Notes under the pieces: generated by a model
What the model was told of the DNA's origin: nothing
The model's database searches: none
Seen by the model: the letters and a program-made list of their open reading frames with translations, nothing else
Shown here: positions 32,461 through 42,282 of the stretch, piece after piece
Numbering within the stretch: the stretch's first letter is position 1
How the letters are laid out: every line of letters begins with the position of its first letter
Origin: Saksenaea vasiformis B4078
Taxonomy: Eukaryota > Mucoromycota > Mucoromycetes > Mucorales > Saksenaeaceae
NCBI GenBank assembly: GCA_000697055.1
Contig: JNDT01001435.1
Coordinates: 1-64,000 of the forward strand
DNA: 64,000 bases
Direction of reading: 5' to 3'
Made by a program: the position numbers and the translations under genes

Positions 32461-33054
32461 CTATACTATTGTATTATATGTTCCAAGTGGAGATTTTCGA
32501 CGAAATTGCGGTTGGGACTGAACGATACGTTGATGTTCCGTAAGTGACATTCTGACTACCGTTCCCCTGTTCATGATGATGTTAATCCATCGATCATCGT
32601 TCTGTCGAGTTATCACTGTCGCTGTCTGCGCAAATGGTCGACGACGGCCTTGATTACCGATAGACTGTAGACAATTGGGTGCCGTGGTTGCCATCGTTGT
32701 CGTTGCTAAGAGACGCTGGATGTAACGTGAGCCTCGAGGAGACCGTAAATGTTCTCCACCAAATTTGACATCCCTTAAAAAACTAGTGAATTCACGTTCG
32801 TACATATGCTGTTTTAATTTCGACAATGTCGTATTATCCTTCTTGTCCAGCTTAGCTAGTAGGGTGTAGATAGCCATGTATTTTTCCATACTTTGGACAA
32901 ATGCAAGTTTTTCCACCGAAGCAGCGTAGACACGGCCGAGGTCCTCGCGTGTCCCGTTATCCGTTTCCGAGGAAGAGGATGATTTATTCCTTTGCCACAT
33001 CTTTTGAGAAAATAACTGTAGCAGTAACGGCGGCTTCTGCGGCAACCCGAGCAT
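32461..33054 (-). CDS. Hypothetical protein, 197 aa
   Basis: Single open frame with an ATG at 33054. A Ser-rich patch (SSSSSETDN) is followed by a helical segment (LAFVQSMEKYMAIYTLLAKL) and a Lys/Glu stretch. A region ending NDDRWINIIMNRGTVVRMSL could be a small folded unit. I do not recognise a family. It lies directly upstream of the CCCH gene on the same strand. It might be an upstream exon of that gene rather than a separate gene, since no clear promoter separates them. Confidence 0.5.
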   Translation of the reverse strand: MLGLPQKPPLLLQLFSQKMWQRNKSSSSSETDNGTREDLGRVYAASVEKLAFVQSMEKYMAIYTLLAKLDKKDNTTLSKLKQHMYEREFTSFLRDVKFGGEHLRSPRGSRYIQRLLATTTMATTAPNCLQSIGNQGRRRPFAQTATVITRQNDDRWINIIMNRGTVVRMSLTEHQRIVQSQPQFRRKSPLGTYNTIV

Positions 33055-33219
33055 TTAACAAAAACTTTTTTTTTCTTGTGTTAAAAAAAAAAAAGAGAAA
33101 GAGGGAATTCCTTTACACAGAGAGAGACCTGTTAATAATAACATGGATAAACTAAAAAAGAAAAAGTATTGGGCGAGGGGGAACATCTTTACAAGCAAAC
33201 AATCCAAAATGTGTAAGTC

Positions 33220-33850
33220 TCACATGAAGTTCCAATGGACAATACACTCCCCTCGCTCTAACGGACCGCATACTTGTTCAAATACTGTAGAACAGCCTTA
33301 TTAAGAACTGATATTCGATTTAGAAAACATACAAAATCCGTTTTACCTGTTGGAGACACATCTAGATCGCCTGCATCGAAATAAGAAGGGGGGCTCAAAA
33401 TAATCCATATGTATATTTTTTTTTTCTCTCTCTCGCTCTCTCTTTTTCCCTCTCTTTTTACCTGTCGGACAGGTTGGACAGGTGTCGACGATTCGTGCCA
33501 CTGTATTACCCCTGTCACCCTCAATATACACCTTTTTATCGCACCGCGGATTTGCGTTTGGATTATCACCTAATAAACAGTTATTTCTCTTCTTTCTTGT
33601 GCTCATGCTCATGGTCAATGGTAGCGGCATGTTTACCATTCTGCATTTGTGGTCGGTTGATCGCCACGACCAGTTCTGAGACGTCCTCTGTTTCTCCGCA
33701 TGATCCAACTCCAGCATCTACATCATAGTAGGTGGCCTTTCCGCTATATTCTTGAGTACCATTCCCTTTTGCGAGCCTGCGCGTAGGTATCGCCTCAAGA
33801 CTGTAAATCCAGCAAAACACCAGTATCCAAAACGGAATGCTGAAGACCAT
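33220..33850 (-). CDS. Small secreted RlpA-like/expansin-like double-psi beta-barrel protein
   Basis: Four exons: 33637-33850, 33462-33569, 33347-33370 (24 nt), 33220-33284; 136 aa with phases consistent. A signal peptide (MVFSIPFWILVFCWIYSLEA) leads into a double-psi beta-barrel: SGKATYYDVDAGVGSCGE, then LVVAIN, CDKKVYIE, VARIVDTCPTC, DLDVSPTVFEQV, and the closing CIVHWNF. The DTCPxC...DLDxSP pattern with a terminal W-x-F strand is typical of fungal barwin/RlpA/expansin-like secreted proteins, which bind or loosen cell-wall polymers or act as effectors. No carbohydrate-binding module is attached. The last acceptor was chosen because it restores the conserved final strands. Confidence 0.85.
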
Positions 33851-34009
33851 GAATAAGTAGAAAGAGGAGAAAGAGAAAAGGGATCTTGAGCTTTTATTTA
33901 TTTATTTATTAACACAAAGGCATCCTTGATTCTGTACCATTCTTTTGGAAACTCCTGTCGTTTTTTATGTCGCTTTCTCCTCATCCAAACCTCCCTTTTA
34001 ATAAATTAT

Positions 34010-35307
34010 CTAGAGCTGTTTCCAGGCATCTAACAACACCTGCACCTCTGTTTCTTTGCGGACTGCTACCCGCACAAATTGGGTACAGTTATAGCCAGGC
34101 GTACCGCTACGAACAGGGACACCTGCATCGCGTGCCAAATCAATTGCTTTTGCTGCTACCGCGTCGGATCGCATGTCTACCCACACCCAGCTCAAGAAAG
34201 CCTCACCATGAAACTCCCACTCGCTCTGTTTACAAGCAGGTAACGTCTTCAGCTGTTCTATCAGATGAGCACGAAGTCGTGGTGTATCCCTCCAGGTCTC
34301 CTCGAGATAGGCTTGGTCTTGAACCACAACTTCAACAAAGCGCAACGCAGGATGATTGACAGACCATGGCACTTGAATCTTGCGCAGCTGCTCACAATGT
34401 GATGCAGTAGGACATACTACGGATCCCACGCGTAGGCCCGTGCACGACCAGATCTTGGTCCACGAGTGCATGACGTACACCGAGACGTGTTGTTTCTCCC
34501 ACATATCGACAGCAAATGCATGTTCCGAAACAAGCGAATCAGACCGGAAATGGGAAGAATGCCATGGTTGCATCGATTCATCTGTACCGAGAATTGGGCC
34601 ACGTTCCTTTTTTTGTGATAAAAGTTGTCTTACCCACAATGACCGTGCCTCCATAGGACACATTGTCTTGGATCCACTGCTTCAAACGATCCACCGTAAA
34701 ATACTCACCCGTAGGATTGCAAGGATTGACGATGCACACCATATCCGCCGGTCGTTTGTCTGAGAACTCTAGGACTTCAAAACCATTGGTTTCGGCGCTT
34801 CGTTGATACTCTCGATACTGTTTATGAATGAGCACGTCACGCTCAAGGTCAACGGCACACGTACCTGCACACGCCAAGGTCCACCTTTCCATGTCGGCCG
34901 GATTTCCGCACGTTGCAAAGCCAAACGAGTAACCAAGTCAATTAACTCGGAAGCACCATTACCAAGCAACAAACGTGCATGGTGCTTCTCATAGTCATTA
35001 GGCCATAAAAATTGAGCAAGGTTCGTTTTTGCTGGTTCCTGGTTGGCAGCAGGATAGTGGTGTACCTCGCTGACCTTTTTTTTTTTTTTTTTTTTGACAG
35101 GGTTATTATGGTTATGTCAAATATTCAGTGGCTAAATATAACCCCACTTACTGCGTCCCTCGCGGCTTCTAACGCTTTTCTCGGGGTACCCAAATAGTTG
35201 GTCGTGACGCTAAAGTCTTCGACAAAGTTATCAAGGAAGCGGTGTTCTTGTCCTCCGTGAAATGTCTGTGTTTTGGCATCCCAAACATTGGTAGCAGGTG
35301 TAGGCAT
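34010..35307 (-). CDS. PLP-dependent class I/II aminotransferase (HisC/CobC-like)
   Basis: Four exons: 35152-35307, 34865-35065, 34634-34817, 34010-34581; 370 aa with all phases consistent. Fold type I features are LLLGNGASELIDLV near the N-terminus, IVNPCNPTGEYF (cofactor-binding Asn), DESMQPW (Asp contacting the pyridine ring), HSWTKIWSCTGLRVG with the Schiff-base Lys, and a C-terminal Arg in TQFVRVAV. The compact size and the NPCNPTG...SWTK pattern are closest to histidinol-phosphate aminotransferase or threonine-phosphate decarboxylase-like proteins. The true substrate cannot be read from sequence. The second intron is only 47 nt. There is no organelle signal. Confidence 0.85.
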
Positions 35308-35698
35308 GACGACAAATAAAAAACTGAAACCGCGATAAAGAAGTGCACACCCAGACAGTTCCCAGGTGGCTGCTCATATTTTTCTCGAAACGCGGCTGTT
35401 GAAAAAAAAAGTAGAGATCAAAAAGATCTGTGTAACTGCTTCTCATGCCATATCCCCCCAAAGATTCGGTTGTACTTTTCTTTTTTAAAAAAATTCCAGA
35501 AACAGTATGTTGCTCTAAGGGCTATACACGGCTTTTTTTCCCTTGTCAACAACCGGTATCTCACCTATCCATGCTCTCACCGACGCCCACGCAAACAGGA
35601 GTGATGTTTTTCATATAGCTCATTATACTCCAGTTAGTTAAAGAATGCATCGCCTGCATGGGGAAGAGGAGATGGACTAGACATGATTTTCACATGCT
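35308..35698. other. Intergenic spacer, likely aminotransferase promoter
   Basis: This spacer separates two minus-strand genes. No gene is seen. A 76-codon frame at 35231-35461 overlaps the aminotransferase start and lacks motifs. Confidence 0.5.
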
Positions 35699-36572
35699 TC
35701 ACCATGATTTCCCAACATCCCAAGCCCGGACAGGTCGCGGTGGTTCAACTGTAACTTCCTCTTCGCTTGTATTGCTCTCGTCTTGATCCTCGTCTCGCTT
35801 GCGCTTTTTCTTTTTCTTCTTGCTGGACTTTTCTTTCTTCTTCTTTTTCTTTTTATGCTCCTTCTTCGATTCCCCCTCTTCCCCCTTTAATTCGTTCCAT
35901 ACGTAGTCCTCTACATCAGACTCGATATCCTTGGCTGGATCATATTTCTTGTCAAAGTACTTATCCATAGATGATCTCCCTAATTTTACTTTTCCTCGGC
36001 CGCGAAATGTCACTCGCTCCTCCTCATGGCTGCTCTGTTCTCTTTCCTTTGTTCGCGATGACTCTGGTCGATCGGATCTGCTCGGTGAAACACTGTGATG
36101 TCGATGGCGTTTGCGTCGTCGATGGGTATGAGCATCACGGTCGTCCTCCTCCTCCTCGGACTCAACATCACCATGTCTTTGTCGCCGTCGTTCGCGACGT
36201 GCTCTTCTCGCCTGTTCTTCTGCCGACCGTATAACGGCTTGGTTGTGACTATCCGTGGCTCGAACGACATTGAGCAGGAATCGTTTGTTCGGTTTTGGTA
36301 ACATGTTCCTTGGCCTTAAGAAATCATCAGCTCGTGTATAATCGCGACATACGAATTACTCACAATCCAGTGTCGGGCTGATATGCTCGTACGCCCACTT
36401 GCTCATATTTCTTCTTCTTGGCCTCGGCTTCCTTCAAAATGACATTGGCAATGTATTTGTCGAGATCCTCATCCGCTACATTGTGTGCATCTCCTCCTGC
36501 TGCAGCCCGAATAAGATCATTAACAGCCGTTGAAAGCGCAGACGAACTGCCTGGCTGGCTTTTTGAGCTCAT
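35699..36572 (-). CDS. Nuclear basic protein, NKAPD1 (C11orf57)-like
   Basis: Two exons, 36364-36572 and 35699-36314; 274 aa. The clearest conserved block is KPNKRFLLNVVRATDSHNQA, resembling the LLxNVxRxTDxHNK start of NKAPD1-type proteins. It is followed by long Arg/Glu/His-rich and Lys-rich low-complexity stretches, and the segment GRSSMDKYFDKKYDPAKD. The Lys runs and Arg/Ser region suggest a nuclear protein, perhaps tied to splicing bodies. The N-terminal exon is helical (DKYIANVILKEAEAKKKKYE). The function is not established, and the family link rests on one short block. Confidence 0.6.
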
Positions 36573-37038
36573 TATGTTGAGCAAATCTTTTATAAAGTAG
36601 TGCGGAAAAGCTGTGGGCCTCAGTACGTCTGGGGCGAGTCAAGCCAATAAGCGTTCTTAGAACAGTTCTTAAGTCAGCCAACAGGAACTTTGTAATGTGC
36701 GATTGAATCTCAGTTCATCCAATGAAAGATAAATCTTAACTTGGCCATAAATGCCATGCCAGTCCATATTCATACAGAAACGTTGCTCCAGTATTAAAAA
36801 AAAAGCTGACACTTATTGCGCGTGTTTCTTTGTAACTTGGAACAAATAGCCACAAGACTGCCAAAACTTAGAAGACAGACGCATCACATTGAGCGGAAAA
36901 AGCACTGCTACAAGAACATCGAAAACGTCTAGAGTCTTTATCCAAGGTTGAATAAATAAAATGGTAGAAGTGCATAAGGCGATGATTGTAATTAAGTAAA
37001 TTGTTTCAATGCTATGATAGCTCAACACAAAGTGATTT
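36573..37038. other. Intergenic spacer
   Basis: This spacer holds a 78-codon minus-strand frame (36813-37049) with two hydrophobic stretches. It overlaps the 3' end of the next gene and has no splice or family support, so it is not called. Confidence 0.45.
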
Positions 37039-37968
37039 TTACGATTCATTGTGCAGACGTTTCTGTCTTTTGCTACGTAACATAACAGAAGGGAGATGGG
37101 GTAAATAATGATCGCTACAATTAGTAAAGATAAATAGTTGTCTGAATTTTACTAACCTCGGAGCTGGAGAAGACACAGAGTCACCACCATGATCATCGCC
37201 GTCGTCGTCAATCGCGCTGAGTCTACATGACATGAAGTAGCGATGTATAAATATATCTCCATCATAGAATATCTCGTTGGCTCACTTCTCTGCTTCGTCT
37301 TCAGCTGTCACTGGGACAGCAGACTCTCTTGACGCTGATTCATTGCTTTGTGGACATCTTTGCACTCTCTGGGACGCGAGTGATCCCCACTTTTTGCGGA
37401 GCAGGAAGTCGGCCGCCCAGTGACCGCAGCAAGACGCCAGCATGATGCCATGGACGGTGGCAGCCTTCTCCAACGTCGCAATGGCCTGCTCCTTCTCATG
37501 GAAGGGTACTTCGGCTGCCCAACGCAGCTTTCTCACTTTGCCATTTTCATCCTTGAGCCGTTCTTCAAGTTGTCTCACTGTTCGGAGGGTCAGGCCGTCT
37601 ACCATACTCTCCAAGGCCTCGAGATCGGCACCGACTCCTTCAGTAGCCACGTTTCTGGCCAGCACAAGGTTGAGAATATGCTTTTTCGTGATATCCACCC
37701 GTACGCGCTTTCCGGTCTTGGAGATAACTGTAGGCCGTGGAATCATCGCTTTTAATAGAGCCACTGGGGGTTTCTCAGTTGCGGGCACGTCCCTGGCGAG
37801 CTGAATTTGCAAAGTGCTGAGACGGACACGAAGATCCTGAAGAAGATTCATGGTTTCAGCACGGTAGTTCTGAAGAAGTTTCATGATTTCAGCATGGCGT
37901 TCACTTTGCTGCTGTTCCATTTCGAGCAGCTTCGCCATGATGCGCTGGTAATCGGAATCGCTTGACAT
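37039..37968 (-). CDS. Unknown coiled-coil protein with C-terminal basic motif
   Basis: Three exons: 37286-37968, 37157-37222, 37039-37114; 274 aa with phases consistent (donors GTGAGC and GTTAGT). Residues about 5-55 form a strong coiled coil (IMAKLLEMEQQQSERHAEIM). A predicted folded region follows, with VRVDITKKHILNLVLARN, LRTVRQLEERLKDENGKVRK and a Cys/Trp-rich LASCCGHWAADFLLRKKWG helix. The spliced tail is acidic (DDDGDDHGG) and ends in RSKRQKRLHNES, a probable nuclear-localisation signal. I recognise no family. It could be a domesticated transposon protein or a lineage-specific regulator. The ATG at 37968 starts the coiled coil. Confidence 0.65.
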
Positions 37969-40755
37969 GATAATCCACAAGAAAAGAGAAAGAAAGAAAG
38001 AACGAAAAAATTACGGTGTACTTGAACTTTAGGCTTCGTCAGATCTCGGCACCTTTCATCATATATCGTTGCAGGACAGATAACGAGCTGCCTTGTTACA
38101 GTTATCCCGTCGTCCAACATGAACGAGGTCGATACTGTCGTCACGCGGATCCACATCGGCTGATACTATCACCTTCTGCGTAGAGCGTGCTGCTGAGCAC
38201 TCTCTGAATGTGCTTCTGGTGTGTTTCGGTGCAGTAAGGTACAGTGTACGCAACATAACTTCCGATAAAGAGATGTTATAGTTGCCCTATCATTGTACAT
38301 CCATGGAAATGACAGTTAAAGCTGAGTAACTTGCTAAGAACTGCCGCAATACGTTGATGTCAGGCGCCTAAGATCTCCCAATCCTGCGTACAGGCTTTTT
38401 GCGCCGAAGTGTGCTCAATCTTCTCACCACGATTCGGCACAACTTTACCTGTTGTGCCGAAGTGCAATGAAATACGTCAATCCCTTTCCGGTAGTGCGTA
38501 GTAAAATGTTCAGATATATATCACACTCACATTTTACGGCCACCAAAAGAAACAAACGCGATGAGGAAAGATATAGCTTCGCTTTCAAGTAATGCTATCA
38601 ATCTCAACCGGTAAATCAAGGTTTTGCAAAAGGATTATGCAACGCTACCACCCGTTTTGTGATATTAAGATTTGAAATGATGATAACATGCTTGATATCC
38701 TCACGGGCTTGATGAATGCAAAGGAAACGATGAGCATTCACCTACTATCGGAACAACCAGCGAAGTACCAATCTATGAAAACTGCGTTGGATCAAGCAAT
38801 TACGGATCACTCATCATGCAATGGAAGAAAAGTAACCTATGGAACTGATTTTTATGCAAACTGTCGAAAGTCACCATACTCAGCGAACAACAGGGAACTA
38901 TCACCACCCACAGAATTTACTATTGCTTTGTTCAAATATTCTCTGTGGTGATAGATAGGATGTCTTTTGCTTGGAAATTTGATACTGTAAATGAAGTATC
39001 TTCTCATGAAGCAGCAATTATTCAATATACTACAATATCTTTAACGTCCACATGACGATAAGCTCAAGCTATAAAAGGAGAAAGAGCAAGTCCCTCTATC
39101 AGCAGAAGCCGTCAGGAATGCTAACAAAGTACCCGGTTGACCGAGACTCGAGAAAGGTATAAAGCAGTCGGGAAAAGCTGAACAAGAAAACCAGCGACGT
39201 ATCTGAAAGCATGAAGAAAAAGCAAGCGCAAATGCGTGAAGTGATATCGCGCAAATTGGGCACGTTTACTCTGCCTACGGGGCAGCAAACGCTAAAACAC
39301 ACAAGACATTGAGAGCAAGCTTGTAAACTTCCGAGAGAATGCAAAATGGCTCTAGAATCTACAACGCGAAAGATATACTCTTATTCGAAGTACATAAGGA
39401 CGCTCTAAATAAACGCATCTCATATACATAAGGACTGACATAGGAAATTCGAGAAATAGCGCAAAGAAGCGGACGTAAGGCTTGTAATAGTTCGCGATAG
39501 CCTTACATCTAGGATAGACTCTCGTACGCTATTCTGGATCGTTCGTGACAAAGATAATCTTCATTTGGGCCCCTACAAGAGTAATGACGGTTGACAAACG
39601 CTCTAACATCTCACATTTACCCTCTGCCCAAGCAGTGTCAATAATATCCCGATCTATGACCAATAATGAATAATGAACGTCCTCAGGCCTTCAAGCGGCC
39701 AGTGCCGCCAAAGTACAACGTGCCTTGCAACAAAATTACCGCGATGCTCGGTAACAAGGAATCTTCCTCATTATAAAACATATATAGATATATATAGATA
39801 TATATCGCTATTTTGTCTATATTTGTATGATTTCCGGCTTTTGTGGTTGATCACAGTGGAAGTAGATCAGATTTCGATAGGTATACACGTTTTTTGTTCC
39901 GAGATCGAAGAATCTAAAAAATTTCCGGTCTATCACCTCTGTTCTGGCGCGTCCAAGGGGCCTTGTCGTAGGCCGATGCGCTTATTAAAGAAGCAGCACG
40001 AGATCCGTAAATGGAACAGCCTTATCAGCAATGAATGAAAGAATTGGGTTGCAGGCACTGTTATAACAAATCAGTAAGTAAATTCGTTCGATAGAGACAC
40101 TTAATAATATCTCATAGAGTTAATCAGCACATGTTTCCGAAATTGAGATAAGGATAATATCCCTGTTCTACATGACTTGACATTACGATCTCCTTGAATC
40201 GATGCCTTATCGCAGATATTAAAAAAAAGCCGTTGTGAGCACATAAGCACGAGATCGGATGCGCTGATCCGTTGAAAAAGTAAAGTGGAGAAGCAACAAA
40301 GATTGGACTGAACCTGTTCAATCTGTGGCCGTGAGTATTAGTACAAATAGGCCGTTGATGTGGGGTCAGCTGCGTCCAAACAACAGTTCACGGGATCTAG
40401 GGAAAAGAAATCGATCTCGCATACAGCATGGATGATTCAGGTTCCTATGGTTTCCTACGTAGTTCTTACAGGATTCGTCGGTTCATTGCAGAGACGAACG
40501 TAAACCGATTAGTGTACATGGTTTCTTGAGCATTGATAATTTTACTTGGTAACAAAAGAGTTAAAGTTGAATGGGGAACATAGATTTTTATCCAACATTT
40601 CCATTACTGCAATAGTTGATATTTTGAATAACAAAAACAAAAAAAAAAGGTTTTACGGATCAATGGGTTTCTTTCGGGTTACGAAAGTGAACTATGGTAT
40701 TTGGAAAGAAAGGAATCGGTTACTTGTGCCATGAAGAAAATAGAAAAATGCTTGA
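37969..40755. other. Long gene-poor spacer with a hairpin
   Basis: About 2.8 kb. It holds the perfect inverted repeat at 38433-38461, a TATAGATATA microsatellite (about 39779-39808) and short frames (38688-38951, 39673-40038) with no motif. No gene is supported. A promoter for the coiled-coil gene must lie at its left end. Confidence 0.5.
38433..38461. repeat. Perfect 11-bp inverted repeat, 7-nt loop
   Basis: TTCGGCACAAC, then TTTACCT, then GTTGTGCCGAA. The stem is G/C-rich for this spacer. No T-run or gene end adjoins it. It could be a protein-binding dyad, a non-coding RNA hairpin or part of a small decayed element. Confidence 0.8.
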
Positions 40756-42250
40756 TTATGCAACAGCGTATTCATTCTCATCCCACTCAAATCCTCCCAT
40801 GATTTGACTGATGCCCAACATGTCAGGGTCCATACTGATATCGTCCCACACCTGAAGTGTATCCTCCTCTTTCATCTCTATCGCCATCTCTGCTTTTGGT
40901 AATGTGGTACGGTCTGTGGTGCTAAACGTCTCGTCCTTGTACCCAGCCTTTAGCGCGGAAGATAACTTGTTGAGTTCCATAACGCAAGGCTTTCCGTCAT
41001 GAACGATTTCCAGCTGATTACGCTCTGATGATGGGTCGGATGAGGGTTGATCAAGGAGAGTGTTCACATTGTTCAAAACATTTCCAGCGAAGAAAGTTGG
41101 ATCTACTGCTTCACCGTTCATGTGGGTTAGCGACGTTGAAGGGAACACATTATCTAGTTTCGACTCAACGGTAGCCATCGTTGTGGTTGAGGCGGCTATT
41201 GTTGTTGCTGCTGTTGCTGCTGCTGCGGCGGCGGCCTCGACGCTTGTGGTCTGTTCGTGCATCATTGCCATTGAATTACATTTTTCATAACGTTGCCGAG
41301 CCATCTCAATTTCTTCACTGCATGCCGCCTGCAATTGCTGTTGTTGCACCTGCGGCATCCTGGCCAGACCCTGCGATTGCCGCTGCAACAACCAGCAATA
41401 ATACAAGCCTTGTTCAGTCATCCTACTTGCCACCGAAGTCGCTAATCCGCGTGCTATAGCTGCCTGATACCCTTGCGCTGTCGTGCAAGATTCGAAAGTC
41501 TCTTTCTGCGTGACAACCGTGTTATCAGCTTCAACCTTCACAGACGTCACGGGAATTGGCTGTTCATTCGTTGTCTCAGTAGGCACACCAGCACCTGAGT
41601 TACGGACAGGCTGAGGAGGTGTGCTTGGGACAGAAGGAGACGACTGGGACATGGTGGATGTCGTGGTAGGTGTGAACGAAGGGCCAAGATCTGGTGACGG
41701 CTTGTCATTGACCTTCTTTGTCGCCTTGGATTTCTGCGACTGACCTTGCGATGAGTTGGACTTCCTCCTACCTCTTAGTTTTTTGTTAATTGCCGGTTTT
41801 GTTGTTACTCCCATGCTATCCCGCTGCTTCTTGGCTACAAGAAGGTTATGATCATTACTATGACGTTTTGTTCCACCAGGTGTTGATATCATGGATATGG
41901 TAGGAGAAGCAGGTGGGAGTTCAGATACTCCTTCAACATATTGGGAAACAGGTGACACCCCAGGGTAGTTGCGTTGATCTGTTATCTGCGTTTCCTGCAT
42001 TTGCACTGGCTGAGGGAAGGACTGAATCTGTGTCTCCACATTCTGTGGCGCCTGCACTCCTCCGATTTGCGCCTGCATCTGTTGCCCTTTCATTTGCTCT
42101 TGGGCATGGATTTGCTGAGGAGGACCACCGAAATGTGCATTAGGGATTTGAGATTGAACAAGCGTCGGCGTGGCATAGGCCTGGGAAGAGTTGGTTCGCA
42201 GCAATGGTCTTGGATGATTTGGTGCCATCACCATGCCAACTTGCTCCTGC

Positions 42251-42282
<32 letters not shown>

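Noticed and set aside
36813..37049. 78-codon frame with two hydrophobic stretches
   Set aside because: Overlaps the last exon of the coiled-coil gene on the same strand in another frame and lacks a convincing promoter or family.
38688..38951. 87-codon plus frame in the gene-poor spacer
   Set aside because: No motif, no neighbouring exon, and no codon pattern distinguishing it from spacer.
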